From assembly GCF_010667645.1 (NCBI RefSeq), contig NZ_WHZV01000002.1, positions 81,913-145,912 of the forward strand: DNA of 64,000 bases. Reading direction: 5' to 3'. Below are positions 45,758 to 53,972 of the stretch, piece after piece (position 1 is the first letter of the stretch; each line of letters starts with the position of its first letter). The translations under genes were made by a program, and so were the position numbers. The notes under the pieces were generated by a model. The model was not told the origin of the DNA and ran no database searches. It saw nothing but the letters and a program-made list of their open reading frames with translations. Origin of the DNA: Bifidobacterium platyrrhinorum (GTDB lineage Bacteria > Actinomycetota > Actinomycetes > Actinomycetales > Bifidobacteriaceae).

Positions 45758-47626
45758 ATGGCATCGGCGGTCGATGGTCTCAAACAACGGTTCATGGAGA
45801 TGAGCCGGCCGGACGCGGACGGCGTGTACCGCGACGGCGCGGCCAAACGCAGGGCGCGCACCGCGCTGGCGAAGGACCGCCTGTGCGCGCTGTGGACGGA
45901 GGCGACGCAGTCCGTCGACTTCCCCGTGCCGGACCACGGCATCGGCCTGGCCGCCGTCGGCTCGCTCGCCCGCGGGCAGATCGGCCCCAGCTCCGACCTC
46001 GACCTCGTGCTCATCTACGACCCGCACGCCCTGAACGACGCGCACCTCAACGAACTCGCCAACAAACTGTGGTACCCGCTGTGGGATTCCGGCCTCGACC
46101 TCGACCATTCGGTGCGCACCCGCCAGCAGTGCGAATCGGTGACCGACCACGACCTGCCCGCCGCCATGGGATGGCTCGACGTGGAGCCCATCGCCGGCGA
46201 CACGGACCTCATCAGGGCCACCGCCGATTCGATCCTCGAACGCTGGCGCAAGGCCGCGCGCAAACGCCTGCCCGAACTGCTCGACTCCGCCGCGAGCCGT
46301 CTCGACGAATTCGGCCGCCTCCAATACATCAACCAGCCCGACATCAAGGAGTCCCGCGGCGGCCTTCGCGACTCGGTGCTCGTCTCCGCGCTCGCCGTCT
46401 CCTGGCTCGCCGACCGCCCGCACGGCGCCTACGACGACGCGGTCGACCGGCTGCTCGACGTGCGCGACTGCATCCATCTGGTCGCGAACAAGGACACGAA
46501 CCTGCTGCTCACCCCGTACCAGGACAAGGTCGCGGCGATGCTCGGCCTCGCCGACCCGACCCTGCCCGCCGGCGGCGAGCGCGAGGCGAAGTCCATCGAC
46601 GACCTGCAGACGCTGCTGGCGCGCATCGGCCGGCGCATCGCGTTCTCGCTCGATTCGACGGCCTCGCGCGCCGAGCATTCGCTCACGCACGAGAAGCCAC
46701 GGTTCGCGTTCTTCCAGATGATGTCGCAGCGTGCGGGCGGGCATCGTGAGGCGCCGAAGTTCGAGGTGGTCGCGCCCGGTGTGGCCGTCCACGAGCATGA
46801 GATCGTGCTCGCGCCGGGCGCCGAGCCGTCGCGCGACGCCTCGCTCGCGCTGCGCGTGGCGCTCGCTTCGGCGCGACGGGGTCTTCCGATCAATCCGGGC
46901 ACGTTGGAGAACCTGCGTCGGTGCCCGATCCACAGCAACCGGTGGGATGCGACGTCGCGCGACCTGTTCGTGCGGCTGCTCGCGTCCGGTCCGGAGCTGA
47001 TCCGTGTGTGGGAGGAGATCGATTTCGTGGATCTTCCCGGCAAGTGGATGCCGGAATGGCTGGGCATCCGCAACCGTCCGTCCGCCTCGGCCGCGCACCG
47101 GTACACGATCGACCGGCATTCGGTGGAGGTCGTCTCGCGACTGACGCGCGGGATCGGCTTCCCGTCGCGTGCGGACCGTGAGGCGGCGGGCGGTTCCGGT
47201 GCGCCGCGATACGACGATGCGCACTACACGGCGCTGCTGCTCGCCGGCATCCTGCATGACATCGGCAAGCGTTCCGGCGTGGCCGACCATGCGGCGGAGG
47301 GCGCGCGCCACGCGCCGGTGATCCTCAAGCGCATGGGTTATGACGCGGATACGGTGCGCATGGTGACGCTGCTGGTGCGCGAGCATCTCACGTTGAGCGA
47401 GTTCGCGACCGGCCGCAATCCGAACGATCCGAACGTGGGCGCCGACCTGGCGAACCGTTTGCGCCACGACCCGATGCTGTTGGACATGCTCTACGACCTG
47501 ACGCGCGCGGACGGCTCCTCGTTGGGCGCGACCTCGGAGGAGGCCATCACGAAGAAGTACGGTTGGAGCACGTGGCGCGAGACGCTGGTCAAGCAGATGG
47601 TCGCCGCGACGCGCTACCACCTGTGA
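45758..47626 (+). CDS. glnD: PII nucleotidyl/uridylyl-transferase GlnD, lacking ACT domains
   Basis: A 622-residue protein with AAGGAG before the ATG. The nucleotidyltransferase domain carries AVGSLARGQIGPSSDLDLVLIYD (GSxxRGE/DLDL motif) and the PII-UTase linker has QPDIKESRGGLRDS. The HD domain has HYTALLLAGILHDIGKR and LVREHLTLSEFATG. It ends about 30 residues after the HD domain (WRETLVKQMVAATRYHL). Typical GlnD proteins of 750-900 residues continue with two ACT domains that sense glutamine; these are absent, and the next gene follows convergently 9 bases later. Either glutamine sensing is lost or it is done by another protein. Confidence 0.92.
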   Translation: MASAVDGLKQRFMEMSRPDADGVYRDGAAKRRARTALAKDRLCALWTEATQSVDFPVPDHGIGLAAVGSLARGQIGPSSDLDLVLIYDPHALNDAHLNELANKLWYPLWDSGLDLDHSVRTRQQCESVTDHDLPAAMGWLDVEPIAGDTDLIRATADSILERWRKAARKRLPELLDSAASRLDEFGRLQYINQPDIKESRGGLRDSVLVSALAVSWLADRPHGAYDDAVDRLLDVRDCIHLVANKDTNLLLTPYQDKVAAMLGLADPTLPAGGEREAKSIDDLQTLLARIGRRIAFSLDSTASRAEHSLTHEKPRFAFFQMMSQRAGGHREAPKFEVVAPGVAVHEHEIVLAPGAEPSRDASLALRVALASARRGLPINPGTLENLRRCPIHSNRWDATSRDLFVRLLASGPELIRVWEEIDFVDLPGKWMPEWLGIRNRPSASAAHRYTIDRHSVEVVSRLTRGIGFPSRADREAAGGSGAPRYDDAHYTALLLAGILHDIGKRSGVADHAAEGARHAPVILKRMGYDADTVRMVTLLVREHLTLSEFATGRNPNDPNVGADLANRLRHDPMLLDMLYDLTRADGSSLGATSEEAITKKYGWSTWRETLVKQMVAATRYHL

Positions 47627-47635
47627 CGCCGTCCG

Positions 47636-49072
47636 TCACACCTTCGCCAGCCATGCGTCGCCGTGGGCGCGCAGGCCGTTGAACAGGGCGCGCAGGCCGA
47701 TGAACACCACGTTGAGCACGGCCCACAGGGCGATCATGCGCGCGATCGGCGTGGCGAGCGCCGCCGTGCCGTCGAGCGCGTCCACGCCGGCCAGCACCGC
47801 CATGTAGACGACGGCGGTCAGCGTGCAGGTGGCGGCCAGATAGCGGTAGTCGCCGGCGCCGATGAGGATGCCGTCGAGCGCCCACATCCATCCGCACAGC
47901 GGCAGGAACAGGCCTTGCGTGACCATGCCGGCCACGATGAGCGCCTGGACGGCCGCGTTCGGCGAGAACAGCGGCGCGGCGGCCAGTCCGGTCGCGGCGA
48001 ATCCGAGGCCGATGACCATGCCTGCCGCGGCTCCGGCCCCACCGGCCGTGCGGGCCATGGCGCGCGCCTCGGCGCGACGGCCGGCGCCGAGTTCGGTGGC
48101 GACGAGCGCCTGGCCGGCGATGCCGACCGCGTCGAGCATGTTGAGCACGAAGTTCCAGGACGCGTTCACCGCCTGGTAGGCGGCGAGCACGGTCACGCCC
48201 ATGCGTGCGGCGAGCATCACGGTGGCCACCAGGCAGGCGCGCAGGGCGAGCGAACGCAGGAACAGGGGCAGGCCGTCGCCGGCGCTGCCGAGGATCCCGT
48301 TCAGGTGCGGGCGGATCGAGGCGCCCTCGGCCTTCGCCCACAGCAGCGCGGGCACGGTGAGGAAGACGCCCATGAACCATTGCGCGATGAGCGTGGCGGC
48401 GCCGGAGCCGATGATGCCCCAGCCGAACCCGAGCACGAACAGCAGTTCCAGCGCGGTGTTCACCACGGCGCCCATGACGGCCGCGACGAGGGTGACGCGC
48501 ACCCGGCCCAGACCGCGGAAGATGCCGTTGGCCGCGTAGACGAGCAGCATGCCGGGCAGGCCGAAGACGATGGCGTTGAGGTAATGCCGCGCCTGCACGA
48601 GCACGTCGCCCCGGGCGCCGAGCGCCGCGCACAGCGGCCGTCCGCAGGCGAACAGGACGCAGGAGACGGCCACGCCGATGATGAGCGCGAGCCACATGCC
48701 GTCGACGCCGGCCTCGAGCCCCTCGCGACGCCGGCCGGCGCCGATGAGGCGCGCGACCTGCGAGGTGGTGCCGTAGGCGAGGAACACGCACAGGCCCACG
48801 GTGGTCAGGACGATGGTCGATCCGATGGACAGGCCGGCCAGCGCCGCGTCGCCGATATGCCCGACGATGGCCGTGTCGATGAGGATGAACGCCGGTTCGG
48901 CGATGAGCTGGCCGAACGTGGGCAGCGCCAACGCCATGATCCGGCGGATGTCGCCGCCGGCGCGGGGGTCGCGCGGGTTGTGCGGGCTGTGCGGGTCGCG
49001 CGGGATCCGTTCCGTCGTCCCGGGCCCGGTGCCGAGCCCGTCGCCGTCGTGCGTGTGCCCGTTGTCGCGCAT
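47636..49072 (-). CDS. MATE-family efflux transporter
   Basis: A 478-residue protein. ATG 49072 is preferred to GTG 49159 because GGGGAAGG lies 4 nt upstream. After a polar His/Asp/Pro-rich N-terminus of 45 residues come twelve helices with the MATE internal duplication: IMALALPTFGQLIAEPAFILIDTAIVGHIGDAALAG at the start, and LRACLVATVMLAARMGVTVLAAYQAVNASWNFVLNMLDAVGIAGQALVA at the start of the second half. It belongs to the DinF/NorM-like exporters that use a proton or sodium gradient to expel cationic compounds. The gene is convergent with glnD and divergent from dnaB. Confidence 0.9.
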   Translation of the reverse strand: MRDNGHTHDGDGLGTGPGTTERIPRDPHSPHNPRDPRAGGDIRRIMALALPTFGQLIAEPAFILIDTAIVGHIGDAALAGLSIGSTIVLTTVGLCVFLAYGTTSQVARLIGAGRRREGLEAGVDGMWLALIIGVAVSCVLFACGRPLCAALGARGDVLVQARHYLNAIVFGLPGMLLVYAANGIFRGLGRVRVTLVAAVMGAVVNTALELLFVLGFGWGIIGSGAATLIAQWFMGVFLTVPALLWAKAEGASIRPHLNGILGSAGDGLPLFLRSLALRACLVATVMLAARMGVTVLAAYQAVNASWNFVLNMLDAVGIAGQALVATELGAGRRAEARAMARTAGGAGAAAGMVIGLGFAATGLAAAPLFSPNAAVQALIVAGMVTQGLFLPLCGWMWALDGILIGAGDYRYLAATCTLTAVVYMAVLAGVDALDGTAALATPIARMIALWAVLNVVFIGLRALFNGLRAHGDAWLAKV

Positions 49073-49256
49073 GAGCCTTCCCCCGATGTCCTGCTTCGTC
49101 CCGTTCGGCGGCGGACGCCCGTCCGTGCGGGCCGTCGCCTCCGTTTTCCGGGTGAACACCCTAGCGTGACGTCCGGTCCGGTCCGTTCACCGTGCGTTCA
49201 GACGCGATTACCACGGCGTTGGCGTTCGTGCAAGTCGGCGTCCATGCGTGATCGAG

Positions 49257-49461
49257 TTATCCCCACGTTATCCCCAAGTTATCCACTGAGTTATCCCCAT
49301 AGTGTGGATAACTCAGTGGATTATCCCCGTCGAAACGCCCCGAAAATGTGGATAACTTTTTCTTATCCACATCCGGTTTCGGCGTGTCGCCTTGTTTTCG
49401 GGCGTGGCTGTGGATAACTCGGTGGATAAGTCGCGTCATCGGCAGATGTAGTTGTGGATAA
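49257..49461. promoter_or_regulatory. Cluster of DnaA boxes upstream of dnaB
   Basis: Perfect TTATCCACA 9-mers (either strand) lie at 49303, 49347, 49363, 49409 and 49453. One-mismatch copies lie at 49257, 49268, 49279, 49291 and 49421, and a two-mismatch copy at 49321. Eleven sites in 205 bp is origin-like density. The first four are direct repeats 11-12 bp apart, all in the same orientation; most later ones are reversed. An AT-rich stretch lies at 49351-49366. Confidence 0.85.
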
Positions 49462-49535
49462 GCCGTCGGGACCACAGATATGTGGGCGGAACGGCCCCGT
49501 GCGCCCGCGGCCTTCCCGGGTTCGGCACGGGACCC

Positions 49536-49541
49536 TATACT
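49536..49541 (+). promoter_or_regulatory. -10 element of a probably leaderless dnaB transcript
   Basis: TATACT, 7 nt before the dnaB ATG at 49549; no ribosome-binding site. A -35-like TTCCCG lies 17 bp upstream. Confidence 0.65.
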
Positions 49542-49548
49542 GTGCCCT

Positions 49549-51054
49549 ATGGCTGAGGAACCCTGGGAAGACGAACCGCGCGACGAGGGCGGATACGACG
49601 ACGAAGGCGGCTCCGGCGACGGCTTCGGCCCGGCCCGCGCGCCCCGCGCCCCCCGCGCGAACCGCGGCGAGGGCTACGTGCCCGGCACCACCGGCACGCC
49701 CGTGAGGGACGCGCTGTTCGACCGCGTGCCCCCGCACGACGACGACGCGGAGATGGCCGTGCTCGGCGGCATGCTCATGAGCAAGGACGCCATCGGCGAG
49801 GTCTCGCAGATGATCGAGGTCACCGACTTCTACCAGCCGAAGCACCAGACCATCTACGAGGCGATCATCAACCTGTTCTCCGCCTCCCAGCCCGTCGACG
49901 CGGTGCTCGTGGCCAACGAGCTGCTCAAAAGCGGCGACCTCGACAAGGTCGGCGGCACCGACTACCTGCATTCGCTCGTCGCCTCCGTGCCCACCGCCGC
50001 CAACGCCACCTACTACGCGGAGATCGTCCACCAGCGCGCCATCCTCAGGAACGTGATCGCCGCCGGCACCAAGATCGCCCAGCTCGGCTACTCGGCCGAA
50101 GGCTCGCAGGCCGAGGACGTCGTCAACCTCGCCCAGGCCGAGGTGTACGAGATGTCCGTGGGCAAGGTGCGCCAGGACTATTCCGCCATCGGCCCGGTGG
50201 TGCACGACGCGCTCGACCAGATCGACAAGCTCCAGCAGGGCCTCGTCAACAAGGGCGTGCCCACCGGCTTCCGCGACATCGACGACCTCACCCAGGGCCT
50301 GCAGCCCGGCCAGATGGTCGTCGTCGCCGGCCGCCCCGCCATGGGCAAGTCCACGCTCGGCATCGACTTCGCACGCGCCGCCGCCCTCCACCACCACCTG
50401 ACCACCATCGTGTTCAGCCTCGAGATGAGCAAGGTGGAGCTCGCCCAGCGCATCATCTCCGCCGAGACCAACATCCCGCTCGGCGCCCTGCGCCGTGCCG
50501 ACGAGATCACGCCGGAACGATGGAACACGCTCAACTCGTTCTGGTCGAAGCTCGAGGACGCGCCCCTGTTCATCGACGACAGCCCGAACATGAGCCTCAT
50601 GGAGATCCGCGCCAAATGCCGCCGCCTCAAGCAGACCAACGACCTCAAGCTCGTCGTCATCGACTACCTGCAGCTCATGACCTCCGGCAAACAGGTCGAA
50701 AGCCGCCAGCAGGAGGTCTCCGAGTTCTCGCGTGCGTTGAAGCTCCTCGCCAAGGAGCTCGAAGTGCCCGTCGTGGCCCTCTCCCAGCTCAACCGAGGCC
50801 CCGAGATGCGCAACGACAAGAAGCCGCAATTGTCCGACCTGCGTGAATCCGGCTCGATCGAGCAGGACGCCGACGTGGTGTTCCTCGTGCACCGACCGGA
50901 CTTCTACGACAAGGAGGACCGCCCCGGCGAGGCCGACATCATCATGGCCAAGCACCGCAACGGCCCCACCGAGACCTTCCACCTGGCGTTCCTCGGCGCC
51001 ACGTCGAAGTTCAAGGACATGCCGCAGGACTACAACAGCAATCAGGGAGTGTGA
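49549..51054 (+). CDS. dnaB: Replicative DNA helicase DnaB
   Basis: A 501-residue hexameric helicase. Residues 1-50 are an acidic Gly/Arg-rich extension. The N-terminal domain begins VPPHDDDAEMAVLGGMLMS and contains FYQPKHQTIYEAIINLF. The RecA-like C-domain has VVVAGRPAMGKSTLGIDFAR (Walker A), TTIVFSLEMSKVEL, LKLVVIDYLQLM (Walker B), VVALSQLNRGPE and the arginine-finger region. No intein is present. It probably starts transcription at its own ATG. The DnaA-box cluster directly upstream suggests direct DnaA control of dnaB or an origin-like function. Confidence 0.96.
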   Translation: MAEEPWEDEPRDEGGYDDEGGSGDGFGPARAPRAPRANRGEGYVPGTTGTPVRDALFDRVPPHDDDAEMAVLGGMLMSKDAIGEVSQMIEVTDFYQPKHQTIYEAIINLFSASQPVDAVLVANELLKSGDLDKVGGTDYLHSLVASVPTAANATYYAEIVHQRAILRNVIAAGTKIAQLGYSAEGSQAEDVVNLAQAEVYEMSVGKVRQDYSAIGPVVHDALDQIDKLQQGLVNKGVPTGFRDIDDLTQGLQPGQMVVVAGRPAMGKSTLGIDFARAAALHHHLTTIVFSLEMSKVELAQRIISAETNIPLGALRRADEITPERWNTLNSFWSKLEDAPLFIDDSPNMSLMEIRAKCRRLKQTNDLKLVVIDYLQLMTSGKQVESRQQEVSEFSRALKLLAKELEVPVVALSQLNRGPEMRNDKKPQLSDLRESGSIEQDADVVFLVHRPDFYDKEDRPGEADIIMAKHRNGPTETFHLAFLGATSKFKDMPQDYNSNQGV

Positions 51055-51057
51055 ATC

Positions 51058-52488
51058 ATGGCTTGGAATTCGTTCGCCACGCCGCTCATCGGCAAGGGCG
51101 TGCGCTGGGCGTCGCGACTGCTGCGTCACGGCGGGTCCGCGTTCCCCGGCAAGGTCGTCGAGACCATCGACCCGACGTTCCTGGCACGCACGCTCGGGCG
51201 TCTGCCGCTCGGCGTCGTGCTCGTCTCCGGCACCAACGGCAAGACCACGACCACGCGCATGGTCGCCTCGATGCTCTCCGATCTGGGATTGAAGGTGTTC
51301 ACCAACCCCACCGGATCGAACTTCACGCGCGGCGTCGTCTCCGCGCTGCTGCAGCAGGTCACGCTCACCGGCCGCCTCGACGCCGACATCGCCGTGCTCG
51401 AACTCGACGAGGCGTACGCCGTCCACTTCGTGAAGCAGGTCCGCCCCCGCTACGCGCTGCTGCTCAACGTGATGCGCGACCAGCTCGACCGCTTCGGCGA
51501 GATCGACAACACCGCGCGCCTGCTCGGCCACGTGGCCGAGGCCACCGACGGCGTCGTCGTGCTCAACCGCGAGGACCCGCGCATCGCCGCGCTCGCCGAC
51601 CTCGCGCCCAAGGGCACCGCGGTGCGCTACTTCGGCCTGTCCGACGGGCTGAAGGCGCTGTTCCCCTCCGACGACGACATGGCCACCACCGTGAGCGTCG
51701 AGGGCGCCGGGGACGGGGCGGCGCCGCGGGCCGCCGCGGCCGGCCGGACCGCCGCCGCGGACCACGAGGCCCTCGAACTGCCGGCGGACGTGACGTTCAC
51801 CGCGTTCGGCGACCACCGGGCCACGTTCCGGCTGGACGGCGCCGAACACACGACCGACGTGAAACTCGAAGGCGTGTACAACCTGTACAACGCCGCCGCC
51901 GCGCTCGCCGTCGTGCGCGCCGTCGTCGCCGACGCGCCACGCGCGCGCACCGCGGCCGCCCCCGCCGGCGGCGAGGCGTTCCGCGGACGGCTCGGGCGTT
52001 TCGCCGCCTCGGACACGCCCGCGCTCATCCGCGCCGTCTCGCGCGTCACGCCCGCGTTCGGCCGCGGCGAGGTCATCGACGCGGCCGGCAGCCCCGTCGA
52101 ACTGCTGCTCGTCAAGAACCCGATGGGCTTCCGCCTCTCCCTGGCGAGCTTCCCGCCCGAAGGCGCGGACACGATGATCGTCATCAACGACGAATACGCG
52201 GACGGCCGCGACATGAGCTGGCTGTGGGACGTGGACTTCACCTCGCTGCGCGCCACCGGTGTGCGCCAGGTCTCCGGCGTACGCGCCTGGGACATGGCCC
52301 TGCGCCTCGGCTACGACCAGGTGCCGGTCGACGCCACGGACACGGACATCGAATCCGCGCTCAACGTGTTCGTGCACGCAAACCCGGGCACCCCCAAGCA
52401 CATCTACTGCACGTACACCGCCATGCTCAGGGTGCGCGCCGCGCTCGGCCGGATCGCGCACGTCGCCGACGCCGGCGTGGGCAGATAG
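51058..52488 (+). CDS. murT: Lipid II isoglutaminyl synthase, Mur-ligase subunit MurT
   Basis: A 476-residue protein. Mur-ligase central domain: VVLVSGTNGKTTTTRMVASML (P-loop), NPTGSNFTRGVVSALL, VLELDEAYAVHFVKQVRPRYALLLNVMRDQLDRFGEID. The C-terminal DUF1727 domain has SRVTPAFGRGEVI, LVKNPMGFRLSL and DGRDMSWLWDVDF with the catalytic Asp. With GatD it amidates D-Glu of lipid II to D-isoglutamine. Known Firmicutes MurT proteins carry a four-Cys zinc ribbon; here the corresponding region (about 200-245) is Ala/Gly/Asp-rich with no Cys at all. It starts 4 nt after dnaB. Confidence 0.92.
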   Translation: MAWNSFATPLIGKGVRWASRLLRHGGSAFPGKVVETIDPTFLARTLGRLPLGVVLVSGTNGKTTTTRMVASMLSDLGLKVFTNPTGSNFTRGVVSALLQQVTLTGRLDADIAVLELDEAYAVHFVKQVRPRYALLLNVMRDQLDRFGEIDNTARLLGHVAEATDGVVVLNREDPRIAALADLAPKGTAVRYFGLSDGLKALFPSDDDMATTVSVEGAGDGAAPRAAAAGRTAAADHEALELPADVTFTAFGDHRATFRLDGAEHTTDVKLEGVYNLYNAAAALAVVRAVVADAPRARTAAAPAGGEAFRGRLGRFAASDTPALIRAVSRVTPAFGRGEVIDAAGSPVELLLVKNPMGFRLSLASFPPEGADTMIVINDEYADGRDMSWLWDVDFTSLRATGVRQVSGVRAWDMALRLGYDQVPVDATDTDIESALNVFVHANPGTPKHIYCTYTAMLRVRAALGRIAHVADAGVGR

Positions 52489-52564
52489 CGCGCACGGCGA
52501 ACGGTCCGTGAGGACCCGAACGCCCGGCATCCAGGAGCATCCAGAGAATCCAGGAGAATCGACC

Positions 52565-53323
52565 ATGGCCAAGACCATCGACGTGATGTCCCTCTACCCG
52601 AAGGACATGAACATCTACGGCGACTCGGGCAACGTGCTCACCGTCACCCGCCGCCTCGCCCTCTACGGCTACGAGCCGCGCGTCACCGCCTACAACCAGG
52701 GCGACCCGTGGCCCGAGCACATCGACATGGTGCTCGGCGGCGGCGGCCAGGACACCGGCCAGAAGAAGATCATCGACGACTTCTTCACCCGCGCCGACGC
52801 CCTCGCCGCGCTCGCCGAAAGCGGCACGCCGATGCTCATGATCTGCGGCATGTACCAGCTGTTCGGCGAATACTTCGAAACCGTGGACGGCACCCGCCTC
52901 GACGGCATCGGCGTGATCCCCGCGCACACCATCGGCCGCGACGTGCGCATGATCGGCAACCTCGTCGAGCATTCCGACGAATTCGGCGACGTCATCGGCT
53001 ACGAGAACCACTCCGGCCAGACGTTCCTGCGCGCCGGCGTGGGCGTGCGCCCGCTCGGCCGCGTCGACCAGGAAGGCCGCGGCAACAACGGCGAGGACCA
53101 CACCGAAGGCGCGCGCGTGCACAACGTGATCGGCACGTACATGCACGGTTCGCTGCTGCCGAAGAACCCCGCCATCGCGGACTTCCTCATCCGCACCGCC
53201 GCCGAGAACCGCTACGGCGAATTCGGCACCGCCGACCAGACCGACGCGCAGGCGGCCGAACTCGCGCGGCTCGACAAGGTCGCCGCCGAGGCGCGCGCCG
53301 TGGCCGCGGGCCGGCCCCGCTAG
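52565..53323 (+). CDS. gatD: Lipid II isoglutaminyl synthase, glutaminase subunit GatD
   Basis: A 252-residue class I glutamine amidotransferase of the CobB/CobQ type. Cys94 in LMICGMYQLFG is the nucleophile; the usual GGxQ after it is GMYQ here. His194 lies in GTYMHGSLLPKNP. The N-terminal SLYPKDMNIYGDSGNVLTV is typical of GatD. It delivers ammonia to MurT. CCAGGAGAA precedes the ATG, and the 76-bp gap from murT keeps it in the same operon. Confidence 0.93.
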   Translation: MAKTIDVMSLYPKDMNIYGDSGNVLTVTRRLALYGYEPRVTAYNQGDPWPEHIDMVLGGGGQDTGQKKIIDDFFTRADALAALAESGTPMLMICGMYQLFGEYFETVDGTRLDGIGVIPAHTIGRDVRMIGNLVEHSDEFGDVIGYENHSGQTFLRAGVGVRPLGRVDQEGRGNNGEDHTEGARVHNVIGTYMHGSLLPKNPAIADFLIRTAAENRYGEFGTADQTDAQAAELARLDKVAAEARAVAAGRPR

Positions 53324-53340
53324 ACGGGACGGGCCTCCCC

Positions 53341-53392
53341 GGGACGAGAGTCCGGGACGGGAGTCCGGGACGGGAGTCCGGGACGGGAGGAC
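53341..53392. repeat. 13-bp tandem repeat, four copies
   Basis: GGGACGGGAGTCC and close variants at 53341, 53354, 53367 and 53380, 18 bases after gatD. Confidence 0.85.
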
Positions 53393-53480
53393 GCACCGGA
53401 GGAGGGCGGCCGCCCGCCCCCGCCGGAACGGAAAGCCCGGCTTACGGAACCGGACGTCCGCGGCCGGTGTCGCACAATAA

Positions 53481-53524
53481 CCGCGCGCCCACGGGGGAGT
53501 ACCCTTGGAGGTACGGGCGCGCGG
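53481..53524 (+). other. Leader hairpin upstream of the phasin-like gene
   Basis: CCGCGCGCCC pairs with GGGCGCGCGG, and inside it GTACC-CTTGGA-GGTAC pairs again, with an 8-nt bulge on one side. It lies 39-82 nt before the start of the phasin-like gene. Confidence 0.55.
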
Positions 53525-53562
53525 CGACAGGGCCGCGCCATACCTCACAAGGAGGGGTTATC

Positions 53563-53853
53563 ATGGCTGGTTTCGATCTGGGTGATGGCCTGCGCAAGGT
53601 CGTGCTGGCGGGCATCGGCGCCCTCGCCACCGGGTACGAGAAGGGCAGCGAGATCGTCGACGACCTCGTGAAGAAGGGCGAACTGACCGTCGAACAGGGC
53701 AAGAGCCTCAACACCGAACTCAAGCGCAAGGTCGGTGAATCGCTCGTCAACGACGCCGACAAGGACGACGAGAAGCGCGCCGCCAAGGCGGACGCCGTCG
53801 AACCGGCCGACGCCGGTGAATCCTCGGACGCGGACAAGCCCGCCGAGGCCTGA
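53563..53853 (+). CDS. Phasin-like small helical protein
   Basis: A 96-residue protein with AAGGAGG before its ATG. The N-terminal half is an amphipathic helix pair (LGDGLRKVVLAGIGALATGYEKGSEIVDDLVKKGELTVEQGKSLNTELKRKV) like phasin/PhaF-type and poly(3-hydroxyalkanoate) synthesis regulator proteins, though no PHA synthase is near. The last 30 residues are Asp/Ala/Glu-rich and disordered. In bacteria without PHA such proteins are widespread and of unknown function. It is followed by the ABC1 kinase gene, a recurrent neighbour of similar small proteins in actinobacteria as far as I recall. Confidence 0.75.
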   Translation: MAGFDLGDGLRKVVLAGIGALATGYEKGSEIVDDLVKKGELTVEQGKSLNTELKRKVGESLVNDADKDDEKRAAKADAVEPADAGESSDADKPAEA

Positions 53854-53893
53854 CCGGTCCGATCGGACGGACTGGTCCGAACGGGCCGATTGA

Positions 53894-53929
53894 GCCGATC
53901 TGACCGATTGGGCCGATCTGACCGATTGG
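53894..53929. repeat. 18-bp tandem repeat, two copies plus fragments
   Basis: GCCGATCTGACCGATTGG at 53894 and 53912, with shorter CCGAT/GGTCCG fragments around. It fills the gap between the phasin-like and ABC1 kinase genes. Confidence 0.85.
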
Positions 53930-53972
53930 GCCGAACGCCCGACCTGAACGACCCGAACGAACGGACATTCGC

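Noticed and set aside
49257..49461. The chromosomal oriC itself
   Set aside because: dnaA, dnaN and rpmH, which normally border oriC in actinobacteria, are not here; kept as an origin-like cluster only.
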